From Pedobacter sp. KBW06 (lineage in GTDB: Bacteria > Bacteroidota > Bacteroidia > Sphingobacteriales > Sphingobacteriaceae): a stretch of 64,000 bases of DNA. The notes below the pieces were generated by a model that was given only the letters and a program-made list of their open reading frames with translations, was not told the origin of the DNA and made no database searches. Shown piece after piece: positions 24,114 to 32,089 of the stretch. Made by a program: the position numbers and the translations under genes. The stretch spans positions 810,459 through 874,458 of the forward strand of contig NZ_QAJL01000004.1 in assembly GCF_003852525.1 (NCBI RefSeq), read 5' to 3'. Each line of letters begins with the position of its first letter. The stretch's first letter is position 1.

Positions 24114-26288
24114 TTAAGGGTTCGCTTTTGATTGTTCCAGTTGTTTTTCTAATTCTTTTTCTTTCCTTCGCTGCTCTCTTCGTTCCTGTCTGAGTTGCTT
24201 TTTCGTTTTTTGAAGGCTATCTGTTTTTACAGCAGGTCTCGAAGCAGTATCTTTCTTAGAGCCTCCGCCAAAGATGCGGTCGAACAGACTTTTTGATTCG
24301 TCATGTGTTTCAATCGCCGGTAGCGGATCTTCATTGTCAAATGCCGTTGTATCAACCGTAGTGGAGTCTGGCAGCAGGTATTGTCTAAGACCAGCTCTCA
24401 ATTGTACATTGTAAAAACCATAGCCACTGCTGTCGGGAGGTGTCAGGCCACGTTTAGCCATAATGTTCCCGATGTACTTGAAATAAGGGTACAGGTAGTC
24501 TTTCAGGCCTCCGTCCCCTCTAAATTTATACAGTGCAATTTTTGGGCGGGGAACAATATTCGCGAGGAAAATTCCCTCACCAATATTGAGGTCTGAAGGT
24601 CTTTTTCCAAAATAATACCTTGTAGCTTCACCGATTCCATAAATATTTTGCCCCATTTCTATGATGTTGAAATAAACTTCCAACATTCTGTTTTTACTGA
24701 TCAGGCGGTTGTTTTCAATCAGCCAAACAATAAGAATCTCTTCTGCCTTTCTGGCCAGTGTTTTCTGTCTGCTGAGAAAGACATTTTTTACCAGCTGCAT
24801 AGAGATCGTACTTCCGCCCCGAACAAATTTCTTTTCCTTGAAATTTACAGCGAAAGATTTACGGATAGACTCCTGTACAAATCCTTTATGGGTGAAGAAG
24901 GAAGGATCTTCGGACGTTAAAATCGCATTTTTGAAGTTACTGGAAACGCCAGACAGCGGGGTGAAATTCGGGTTGGACGGACCAATCAGGATGTCACGCA
25001 TTGGCTTTCCACGTTCATAGGGCGTATAAACAAAATCTTTATTGATCTTTTGAAGATTTGTTTTCCCCCATTGAAGGATTTTGAAATTACTTGGGGTTAA
25101 ACCTGAATTGAAACGGACACTGTCCGGAATAGCACTATCCAGGTAAAAATTAAGGTCATATCTTACTTTTCCACTCACTTTCAGACCGTCCAGAGACTCA
25201 AACAAGCCCTGAGGAAATGCATTTAATACTTCCTGAGCGTCCTGCTCCGGTGCCATAATCTTTACCTCATAAATTTTATTCGGAGATAAGGTGTATTTTA
25301 AGTAAGGATGGAGGATTGCTTTTTTCAGAAAAACCGTAGATGAACTATCCAATGCAACATAATTAGGGCCAATAAGCATATCCGCATCAATTTTGGCATC
25401 GGAAACGACAATGTCATTGGATGCAATTTTTGGATGGTTAACCAGGAGGTTTTTTACAGACCAGGATCCTTTAATCTTGAAATCATCACCACTGTAGTCT
25501 GCACTTTTCATTTCGGTTCTCACGGTATCAAAGCTGAATTTAGCCTTGAGCTTATTTTCGAGGTATGGAAGCTCCACCTTTTTATTATCGGCAAAGAGCA
25601 TGACATCTAATTGTTTTTTGCCGGGCTTAACAGTTCCGTTAACGTGCCATGTTGCAGCGTTGTCATTCACCAGAATGGTAGAGAGGAGGTCTCCGTCGTT
25701 TATCGTAGCGGTAGTGGTTAAGAATTTCAGTTTTGAGGTATCATTGTCGTTGACCTTGAGCATCAGGTTTTTTATTTCCATATTGTCAGGAATCTTATAT
25801 AAGACCTGGTTCAGCAGGTTATGCGCAATATCCGCGAGGTCTGACTTGGTTTTCTTTTCGGTGGTTTTCTTTTTCCGTTTCAGAAAAAAGTCCAGATTGC
25901 TTAAAGAATCTTTGAACACCACATTCAGTGTTCCCTTGTTCAGGATAATCTCGGAGAGTTTGACATTTCCGAAAATCAGGGGAAAAAGCTTTACCCCGAC
26001 AGTAAAATCATCGATGGTAGAAAGGGTATCGCGATCTTTTGGGACTACAGAAATGTTTTTCATGTGGACCGTACTGAGTCCGCTGAATCCGGATTCCCCG
26101 ATTTTAATGTCGAGACCATAGTCTTTATCGGCTTTAGCAATTGCTTTGGCCATCATTGTTTTTAATAACGCCTCTCTTTTGCTATAGGCTATAGAGCCAA
26201 GAACAACGGATAGCAATAGAAAAAGCCCTAACACCCATGCGCCAATTTTCAGGTATTTTTTAGGGATGTTAATTTTTGGAAGATGCAT
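24114..26288 (-). CDS. Monofunctional GT51 peptidoglycan transglycosylase with AsmA-like N-terminal part
   Basis: The 724-residue protein has a short cytoplasmic start and a membrane helix near 15-35. Residues about 50-430 form a long beta-rich segment resembling AsmA/DUF748-type domains. The C-terminal part is a glycosyltransferase-51 domain that polymerises lipid II into glycan strands. The catalytic Glu460 is in TSEDPSFFTHKGF, and RGGSTISMQLVKNVFLSR and EVYFNIIEMGQNIYGIGEA follow. No penicillin-binding transpeptidase motifs are present after it; the tail is a Lys/Arg/Glu/Gln-rich helix. I choose the ATG at 26288; a TTG 28 codons upstream would precede the membrane helix by a non-conserved leader. 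Confidence 0.82.
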   Translation of the reverse strand: MHLPKINIPKKYLKIGAWVLGLFLLLSVVLGSIAYSKREALLKTMMAKAIAKADKDYGLDIKIGESGFSGLSTVHMKNISVVPKDRDTLSTIDDFTVGVKLFPLIFGNVKLSEIILNKGTLNVVFKDSLSNLDFFLKRKKKTTEKKTKSDLADIAHNLLNQVLYKIPDNMEIKNLMLKVNDNDTSKLKFLTTTATINDGDLLSTILVNDNAATWHVNGTVKPGKKQLDVMLFADNKKVELPYLENKLKAKFSFDTVRTEMKSADYSGDDFKIKGSWSVKNLLVNHPKIASNDIVVSDAKIDADMLIGPNYVALDSSSTVFLKKAILHPYLKYTLSPNKIYEVKIMAPEQDAQEVLNAFPQGLFESLDGLKVSGKVRYDLNFYLDSAIPDSVRFNSGLTPSNFKILQWGKTNLQKINKDFVYTPYERGKPMRDILIGPSNPNFTPLSGVSSNFKNAILTSEDPSFFTHKGFVQESIRKSFAVNFKEKKFVRGGSTISMQLVKNVFLSRQKTLARKAEEILIVWLIENNRLISKNRMLEVYFNIIEMGQNIYGIGEATRYYFGKRPSDLNIGEGIFLANIVPRPKIALYKFRGDGGLKDYLYPYFKYIGNIMAKRGLTPPDSSGYGFYNVQLRAGLRQYLLPDSTTVDTTAFDNEDPLPAIETHDESKSLFDRIFGGGSKKDTASRPAVKTDSLQKTKKQLRQERREQRRKEKELEKQLEQSKANP

Positions 26289-26393
26289 GCTGTAAAATAG
26301 ATAATAATTGCTAAACGTTAAACGCAAATGTTTATTTCGTGTTAAAATTACACTTAAAAAGCCTAAAGTCAATTAATTGTGGCCGTCTTTTGT

Positions 26394-26401
26394 TATTTTT
26401 G
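26394..26401 (+). promoter_or_regulatory. -7 element four bases before mrp
   Basis: TATTTTTG, then GCTA, then ATG at 26406. This supports the ATG start over an upstream GTG and suggests a leaderless transcript. Confidence 0.5.
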
Positions 26402-26405
26402 GCTA

Positions 26406-27482
26406 ATGATAATTAGTCCAGAACAAGTTCTAGCCGCTCTGAGAAATGTTGAAGACCCTGATCTTAAAAAAGATCTGGTGACTTTGAACATGATCAAGGA
26501 TTTGAAAATAGAAGATAAGAACGTGAGTTTTACTTTAGAACTCACAACTCCAGCCTGCCCGATGAAAGATATGCTGAAAAATGCATGTTTCAACGCCGTA
26601 AAACATTTTGTAAGCCAGGAAGCCGAAATAGAAATCAATATTACTTCCAGGGTAACCAAGCCTATGGACATTAACCAACTGAAAGACATTCGCAATATTT
26701 TGCTGGTTTCTTCAGGAAAAGGCGGTGTAGGAAAGTCAACGGTAGCAAGTAACCTTGCCATTGCCCTGGCTGCTGATGGTGCAAAGGTAGGCCTGATCGA
26801 CGCAGATATTTATGGGCCTTCTGTTCCGACGATGTTTGATCTTGTAGGGGCTAAACCAAGTGCAAGAGAAACTGAAGATGGAAAAACGCTAATCCTTCCT
26901 ATTGAAAAATATGGGATTAAGCTTTTGTCTTTAGGCTTTTTTGCAGATCCGGATCAGCCGGTACCATGGCGCGGGCCAATGGCCTCTAATGCGGTTAAGC
27001 AATTGTTTAATGATGCCGACTGGGGAGAATTGGATTACCTGATCGTAGATCTTCCTCCGGGAACAGGTGACATTCACATCACCATCACCCAGAGTTTCCC
27101 GATCGCAGGGGCTGTTATTGTAACGACACCTCAACAGGTAGCCCTGGCGGATACCAGAAAAGGATTGGCGATGTTTAAAATGCCAAGTATCAATATTCCT
27201 GTATTGGGAGTAATTGAGAATATGGCTTACTTTACCCCGGAAGAATTACCTGGGAATAAATATTATCTTTTCGGAAAAGATGGCGGGAAGGAATTGGCAA
27301 AATCATTTGAGGTACCTTTCTTAGGGGAAATCCCAATCGTTCAGGGAATTACCGAAGCGGGTGATAAAGGTGCGCCAATTGCATTGAATAAAGAAAGCAG
27401 GATATCCGCTTCTTTTGCAGAGATTGCGGGAAAGGTCGCACAACAAGTCGCAATTAATAACTCGCTGAGTGTTAATTGCTAA
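26406..27482 (+). CDS. mrp: Mrp/ApbC family iron-sulfur cluster carrier ATPase
   Basis: Mrp-type P-loop ATPases carry and deliver Fe-S clusters. The 358-residue protein has an N-terminal MIP18/DUF59 domain (1-85, with Cys51 in TTPACPMKDM) and a deviant Walker A GKGGVGKST at 104-112. It continues with DADIYGPSVPTMF, VPWRGPMAS and DLPPGTGDIHIT. The C-terminal CxxC that binds a bridging cluster in many Mrp/Nbp35 proteins is absent; the equivalent stretch reads ENMAYFTPEELPGNKYYLFG. The start at 26406 is backed by the promoter element just before it. nfu follows after 36 bases, supporting an Fe-S role. Confidence 0.9.
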   Translation: MIISPEQVLAALRNVEDPDLKKDLVTLNMIKDLKIEDKNVSFTLELTTPACPMKDMLKNACFNAVKHFVSQEAEIEINITSRVTKPMDINQLKDIRNILLVSSGKGGVGKSTVASNLAIALAADGAKVGLIDADIYGPSVPTMFDLVGAKPSARETEDGKTLILPIEKYGIKLLSLGFFADPDQPVPWRGPMASNAVKQLFNDADWGELDYLIVDLPPGTGDIHITITQSFPIAGAVIVTTPQQVALADTRKGLAMFKMPSINIPVLGVIENMAYFTPEELPGNKYYLFGKDGGKELAKSFEVPFLGEIPIVQGITEAGDKGAPIALNKESRISASFAEIAGKVAQQVAINNSLSVNC

Positions 27483-27518
27483 AAAATTACTATTTTTATA
27501 CTTTAAAAAATTACCAAA

Positions 27519-27764
27519 ATGGATTTAACACAACAAGTAGAGCAGGCATTAGAAACGATCAGACCATATTTAATCGCTGATGGTGGAGATGTTGCAATAG
27601 AAGAGATTACGGCGGATAATGTAGTTAAATTGAAATTATTAGGAAACTGCGGGTCTTGCAAAATGAGCTTTATGACGATGAAAGCTGGTATTGAACAGGC
27701 GATTATGAAGGCTGTTCCACAGATTACTTCTGTCGTTGCCATTAACCTTGCAGAGCCGGTATAA
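27519..27764 (+). CDS. NifU C-terminal-domain (Nfu) iron-sulfur scaffold
   Basis: This 81-residue protein is a stand-alone Nfu domain that holds and transfers 4Fe-4S clusters. IRPYLIADGGDVAIEEI lies at 14-30 and the cluster ligands are Cys44 and Cys47 in GNCGSCKMS. Length matches the minimal Nfu type. Together with mrp, 36 bases upstream, it forms a small Fe-S delivery unit; no isc or suf genes are in the window. Confidence 0.92.
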   Translation: MDLTQQVEQALETIRPYLIADGGDVAIEEITADNVVKLKLLGNCGSCKMSFMTMKAGIEQAIMKAVPQITSVVAINLAEPV

Positions 27765-27806
27765 TTGTTTTAACACTATTTAACTAGCCGTTTTAATTAA
27801 TACCGC

Positions 27807-27814
27807 TATTTTTG
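27807..27814 (+). promoter_or_regulatory. -7 element three bases before the gene at 27818
   Basis: TATTTTTG, then TAT, then ATG. It has the same very short spacing seen for mrp, trmD, def and mfd. Confidence 0.45.
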
Positions 27815-27817
27815 TAT

Positions 27818-28459
27818 ATGAAGTATTCACTCACCTTATTATTGCTTCTTTTCATTTCTTCTGCGTTTGCACAGCAAACTACGGGAAGTAAGAAGTTGAT
27901 TCAGTTTACCGGAATAATTACCGATGTAGACAGTAATACTGTGGTGCCTTATGTAACGGTTACCAATTTGACAAATAAAGGGCAACGGTATGCCGCCAAC
28001 TATAAGGGATATTTTTCCTTTATTGCCCATCCTGGCGATACCATCCTTTATACAGCTGTAGGATACAGGGATTTACTCCTGCCTATCCCGACGCAGATCG
28101 ATGACAGTAAATATACAGCAATGGTGAAATTAAAATCAGAGATTGTGAATCTGCCTACCGTCAGGGTATATCCCTGGGCTACTGTAGAGGAGTTTACAAG
28201 GGATTTTATGGCCATGAAAATTGCCGATGATGATTTTTCTATCGCCATCAGAAACGTATCTCAGGAAAGTATTTCGGGATTGATTCAAACCCTTCCTAGG
28301 GATGCCGGAGAGATTTCCGGGATTAACTTCAGACTAAATCATGACCGGGCCTTAAACAAGAATATGGTGCAAACCAACCCGCTTTTAAACCCATTTGCAT
28401 GGGGTAAGTTGATGCAATCCATATTCAAAGGAGATAAGAGCAGGAGCGAAGGAAATTAA
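27818..28459 (+). CDS. Secreted protein with carboxypeptidase-regulatory-like domain
   Basis: The 213-residue protein has a signal peptide (MKYSLTLLLLLFISSAFAQ, cleavage after about residue 18). A CarboxypepD_reg-like beta-sandwich follows (about 28-110: FTGIITDVDSNTVVPYVTVT, then GYFSFIAHPGDTILYTAVGY). This domain is typical of Bacteroidota surface and TonB-receptor N-termini, but here it stands alone with an 80-residue C-terminal extension of unknown nature. I use the ATG at 27818, not the TTG two codons earlier. Its stop overlaps the stop of the convergent def gene by four bases. Confidence 0.72.
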   Translation: MKYSLTLLLLLFISSAFAQQTTGSKKLIQFTGIITDVDSNTVVPYVTVTNLTNKGQRYAANYKGYFSFIAHPGDTILYTAVGYRDLLLPIPTQIDDSKYTAMVKLKSEIVNLPTVRVYPWATVEEFTRDFMAMKIADDDFSIAIRNVSQESISGLIQTLPRDAGEISGINFRLNHDRALNKNMVQTNPLLNPFAWGKLMQSIFKGDKSRSEGN

Positions 28460-29016
28460 CGCCTTCTGCTCTGCTGTGGGAAACGCATTTTATAATCTAC
28501 CTTTACATTTCCTTTAGAAATCGCGTCCAGTTTGCTTTTCAGCATTCTTTTGCGCAATAGACTTAAAGTTTCCGTAAACAGTTTACCCTGAATATGATCG
28601 TATTCATGTTGGATCACGCGGGCTAATATGCCGTTAATTTTTTCCTCGTGCAGCTCCCAGTTTTCATCATAATATCTGATAAGTATATTGGGTTTACGCA
28701 TCACGTCTTCCCTGATATCAGGAATGCTCAGGCATCCTTCATTGAAAGCCCAGGGTTCACCTGTTTCTTCCAGAATTTCTGCATTGATGAACGCACTTTT
28801 GAAGCCTTTCTTTTCCTCTTCATCCACGCCGGTATCCACAATAAATAACCGGATAGGTAATCCAATCTGAGGAGCGGCTAAACCAATTCCATGAGCATTA
28901 TACATGGTCTCGAACATGTTACTGATTAATTGTTTTAAATCCGGATAGTCCTGCTCAATAGGAGCACAAACCTTTTTCAATACCGGATCGCCATATGCTA
29001 CAATAGGTAATTTCAT
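28456..29016 (-). CDS. def: Peptide deformylase
   Basis: Def removes the formyl group from the initiator methionine of new proteins. The three family motifs are present in the 186-residue protein: GIGLAAPQIG at 43-52, NEGCLSIP near 110 (Cys metal ligand) and the HExxH variant QHEYDHIQGKLF near 150. Several basic residues end the protein. The ATG at 29016 is preferred; it gives the normal MKLPIVAYGDP start, and a TATTTTTG element sits four bases before it. It follows the M16 peptidase gene on the same strand by 18 bases but seems to have its own promoter. Confidence 0.95.
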   Translation of the reverse strand: MKLPIVAYGDPVLKKVCAPIEQDYPDLKQLISNMFETMYNAHGIGLAAPQIGLPIRLFIVDTGVDEEEKKGFKSAFINAEILEETGEPWAFNEGCLSIPDIREDVMRKPNILIRYYDENWELHEEKINGILARVIQHEYDHIQGKLFTETLSLLRKRMLKSKLDAISKGNVKVDYKMRFPQQSRRR

Positions 29017-29020
29017 AATG

Positions 29021-29028
29021 CAAAAATA
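29021..29028 (-). promoter_or_regulatory. -7 element four bases before def
   Basis: On the minus strand TATTTTTG, then CATT, then the def ATG. It lies in the 18-base gap after the M16 gene and points to a leaderless def transcript. Confidence 0.5.
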
Positions 29029-29034
29029 CAAATA

Positions 29035-30264
29035 TTACCCTAAAGGGTAAAAAGTTAAGGAAGTAAGATTACTTTCATCTAATATTTCATTGGCAATATT
29101 GGCCATATCAGTGGTCGTTACTGCCTGAATTTTATTAAATACAGTTTTGAGGTCGTCAATTTTATTATAGTCTATCAGGCTTTTAGCCATGGATATGATC
29201 AGTCCGATTCTATTTTCTTCACCCAGAGCGATCTGTCCGATAAATTTATTCTTCGATTTTTGAAGCTGAACCTCTGTGAGCGGATGATCCTTAATTTTTT
29301 TAAACTCTTTGAAGATCAGAGAAAGTGCTTTATCTACTTTTTCCTGATCTGTGCCAAAATATAAAGTAAAAATACCGGTATCACTCAATGGGCTATAACC
29401 GGTTTCGATCGTATAGGCAATCCCGTGTTTCTCCCGGATCTGCAGATTCAAAATAGAGCTCATTCCGGTGCCGCCTAACAGATTATTGAGCAAGAGCAGC
29501 CCCGTTTTATAGGGATGGTGTAAGGAATAAGCCTGAGCACCTAACATGGCGTGGGCCTGCATGATCGGTTTCTGAAAAGAATGGTTTACTACAGGAGCCT
29601 TTTCCGGCGCAATCCTTGAATTTTTGTGTAGATTCTCCGGTATTTCAGAATAATATTTAGCCCCGATCTTAACGACTTTATTCAAGGAATAGTTTCCTAA
29701 AACGGCGATAATAATCTTGTCTGTATGGTAATTCTCCGCGATGAAATCATGAATGTCTTTCTTATCGATTTTATTGACACTTTCTGCAGTTCCAAGAATA
29801 TTTCTACCCAGCGGATGACCTGAAAAAACAAGATCCTCAAAATCATCATATATTGCTTCTTCCGGTTGGTCAAGGTAGGACGTGATCTCATCAAGAATTA
29901 CACTCTTTTCCTTCTCCATTTCGTCCTCAGGAAAGGTCGAGTGAAAGACTATGTCATGAAATAATTCCAATGTCCTGTCCAGATAGGGGTTCAGGAAAGA
30001 AGCATGAATGCAGGTATACTCCTTGGTCGTATAGGCATTGAGGTCTGCTCCAACACTCTCCAGTCTGTTTAAGATCTGATTGGTATTTCTTTTTTCTGTG
30101 CGTTTAAAGATCAGGTGCTCAATAAAATGAGCAAGACCTGATTTTTCTTCCTGTTCATCTCTGGAGCCGCTATTTACAATAATGCAGGCATGAGAGATCG
30201 CGGATGCAGAAGGGACATGAAGTAATCGGATGCCATTCGGCAAGGTGTGAACATTGTATTCCAT
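29035..30264 (-). CDS. M16 family zinc peptidase (processing-peptidase-like)
   Basis: The 409-residue protein is a single M16B-type peptidase of two tandem domains. The inverted zinc motif HxxEH is visible as HFIEHLIFK near residue 47, with the distal Glu probably in the EKEKSVILDEI segment near 120. GGTGMSSILNLQIREKHGIAY near 265 belongs to the second domain and is a conserved family block. No signal peptide is evident, so it may be cytoplasmic. The ATG at 30264 is used; the TTG directly before it is an alternative. A TATCTTTG element lies seven bases upstream. Confidence 0.88.
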   Translation of the reverse strand: MEYNVHTLPNGIRLLHVPSASAISHACIIVNSGSRDEQEEKSGLAHFIEHLIFKRTEKRNTNQILNRLESVGADLNAYTTKEYTCIHASFLNPYLDRTLELFHDIVFHSTFPEDEMEKEKSVILDEITSYLDQPEEAIYDDFEDLVFSGHPLGRNILGTAESVNKIDKKDIHDFIAENYHTDKIIIAVLGNYSLNKVVKIGAKYYSEIPENLHKNSRIAPEKAPVVNHSFQKPIMQAHAMLGAQAYSLHHPYKTGLLLLNNLLGGTGMSSILNLQIREKHGIAYTIETGYSPLSDTGIFTLYFGTDQEKVDKALSLIFKEFKKIKDHPLTEVQLQKSKNKFIGQIALGEENRIGLIISMAKSLIDYNKIDDLKTVFNKIQAVTTTDMANIANEILDESNLTSLTFYPLG

Positions 30265-30271
30265 CAAGGAG

Positions 30272-30279
30272 CAAAGATA
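30272..30279 (-). promoter_or_regulatory. -7 element before the M16 peptidase gene
   Basis: TATCTTTG on the minus strand is seven bases before the ATG and four before an in-frame TTG immediately upstream of it. Confidence 0.4.
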
Positions 30280-30336
30280 CGCAAGAAATAAACTTCTGTA
30301 AGATAATATTTTGGTATCAATGAGGCTTTTATAAGC

Positions 30337-30840
30337 TTATTTAACTACGGCATATTTAAACGTATAAAAACCAGTCTCATTATAGTCTTCTTCATCAAAA
30401 TAATAACTTAGAATTTCCAGTTTAATATGTTTTCCTGAAGCAGTTTTGACGATAATCACTTTGCCGGGAATAGGAGTCAGCGCATGGGTTGCCATGTCAT
30501 AATTGTACCAGCCGTTGCCCGATCCTGTTGGAATGGCACTGCTGCTTTGGCTGTCCTTTTTATAGCCGTTTTCCGGAGCTTTAATTACCTTATCAAAGGT
30601 CGTATTACTTAAAATTTGTGCAGAAACGTTTTGTTTGCTGTTGATTTTAATCGCTGTATTGTTAAAAGCCAGGTCCCATTTTTCTGTTTCTTTGACAATT
30701 TTTCCATCCTCCAGGCTATAGAATGTAGTTTTTGACTTGGCATCAAGGTTTTTCTCTGTCTTTGGGCTTTGAGCTACGGCATTGAGGCCGGCAAAAAGAA
30801 AAGCGGACATTAACGATAGGGTATAAAAAGTTTGTTTCAT
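30337..30840 (-). CDS. HmuY-like secreted protein
   Basis: The 167-residue protein has a signal peptide (about 1-23, ending AVAQS) and the blocks of the HmuY family: FYSLEDGKIVKETEKWDLAF (about 40-60), NGWYNYDMATHALTPIPGKV (about 108-128) and KLEILSYYFDEEDYNETGFY toward the end. HmuY proteins in Porphyromonas and relatives are outer-membrane-anchored or secreted haem-binding partners of the TonB receptor HmuR. Here there is no lipobox cysteine and no receptor gene nearby, so haem binding is not shown; the domain may bind another ligand. The gene stands alone on the minus strand. Confidence 0.72.
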   Translation of the reverse strand: MKQTFYTLSLMSAFLFAGLNAVAQSPKTEKNLDAKSKTTFYSLEDGKIVKETEKWDLAFNNTAIKINSKQNVSAQILSNTTFDKVIKAPENGYKKDSQSSSAIPTGSGNGWYNYDMATHALTPIPGKVIIVKTASGKHIKLEILSYYFDEEDYNETGFYTFKYAVVK

Positions 30841-30910
30841 GTAAGTTTTTTTTACAAAGAAACAAACTATTTGGAACTATTCTAAATAACCAGGTGAATT
30901 TATTTTCCGC

Positions 30911-32089
30911 TTAAAAGTCGGCACTTGATCCCCCGCCTCCAAAACTTCCTCCTCCCATCCGGCTTCCTTCAGGAGCGGCGGAAGGACCGGAAAAGGTTTC
31001 GCCGACAATAAGAGATTCTACCTTAATTTTATCCAGAAGCTGATCATCATCAAGTTCTTCATAGGTAAAGCCTTTCTTTGGTGTTTTTAGGTAACGGATC
31101 ACTCCATAGGCTATTGCCAGCAATGCTGCTCCAACAAGGGATAAAGCACCCTCAATAGGCATAACATGGTAGTAATTCCTGAAGGTAAACGCTGCTGCTG
31201 CAATCAGAATTAAGCCTGAACGTAATAAAATCACCTCTTTTCGTTTAAGGCCTAAAGCGATATATACAAAAGGAAGGGCAATTGTCCAGGTCCAGAAGAA
31301 CCAGCCGAGAGGAAGTCCCTCTCCTTCCTGTAAAGGTTGATTGATCATGCTTCCCATTTCTTTGACTACAAAGTAATTACCTGCCGCATATCCGATGAGA
31401 AGACAGAAAACCTGCATCGCTGTAAGACAGTTCTCATAGTCTTTATATTTCTTCCAGTACACACAAAGAAAATAAACTCCCGCAGAGACCAGTATGATTA
31501 GAAAAGGCCGAATCGCTGCAGCATAGAACCCAAACAGCTCACGGCTAAAGAACAGGAAGCAAATTAGGGAAAGGAAGGATACAACAGCCATTAGCATATC
31601 TGCGAAACGCAGGGTAAAATATCCAGCCAGGACCATCGCGAAGAAAAAGACGTAACATTCAAATGGAGCAGAAAGGCTGTTTCGCTGAGCAATACTCAGG
31701 TACCCAATAAAAGCAGCGAGGATTAGCCCGGCAGCCGTCCACATTAACGCATCGTCTACACCGGATCTGAAATGGTGCTTCTGCTGAACGATTAATTCCA
31801 GCGCGACATAACTAATGAGACCTAAAAAAAGAAAGTAACCCGGGGAAGTAATGAGGTCTCCCATACTGCTGAAAATGAGGCTGAGCAGTCCTCCCGCAAA
31901 ACTGGTAATGATTTGGGTAAGGATAAAAAGACCGGCCCTGACGAAAATATTGGGTGTGTAAAAGCCGACCGGATACTTTTCTTCCATCTGCTTTAGTTCT
32001 TCAGCGGTAATATCCCCTAAACGATGTGCTCTTTTTAACTGGTTCTGCAAATCTAAATTCTTCAGCCAGGTTCTGTTATATATGATCAT
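30911..32089 (-). CDS. Polytopic membrane protein with Gly/Ser-rich tail
   Basis: The 392-residue protein has a soluble N-terminus (about 1-48, LQNQLKRAHRLGDITAEELK, resembling the DUF2157 start). About ten hydrophobic segments run from 50 to 345, and a cytosolic or periplasmic tail ends in MGGGSFGGGGSSADF. The Gly/Ser tail resembles those of YgcG/TPM-domain proteins. I do not know its function. It overlaps the upstream membrane gene by four bases, so the two are translated together and may form one complex. Confidence 0.65.
   Translation of the reverse strand: MIIYNRTWLKNLDLQNQLKRAHRLGDITAEELKQMEEKYPVGFYTPNIFVRAGLFILTQIITSFAGGLLSLIFSSMGDLITSPGYFLFLGLISYVALELIVQQKHHFRSGVDDALMWTAAGLILAAFIGYLSIAQRNSLSAPFECYVFFFAMVLAGYFTLRFADMLMAVVSFLSLICFLFFSRELFGFYAAAIRPFLIILVSAGVYFLCVYWKKYKDYENCLTAMQVFCLLIGYAAGNYFVVKEMGSMINQPLQEGEGLPLGWFFWTWTIALPFVYIALGLKRKEVILLRSGLILIAAAAFTFRNYYHVMPIEGALSLVGAALLAIAYGVIRYLKTPKKGFTYEELDDDQLLDKIKVESLIVGETFSGPSAAPEGSRMGGGSFGGGGSSADF

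Noticed and set aside
24381..26121. Several plus-strand ORFs (up to 191 codons) within 24381-26121
   Set aside because: They are antisense to the conserved GT51/AsmA-like gene, whose motifs are unmistakable.
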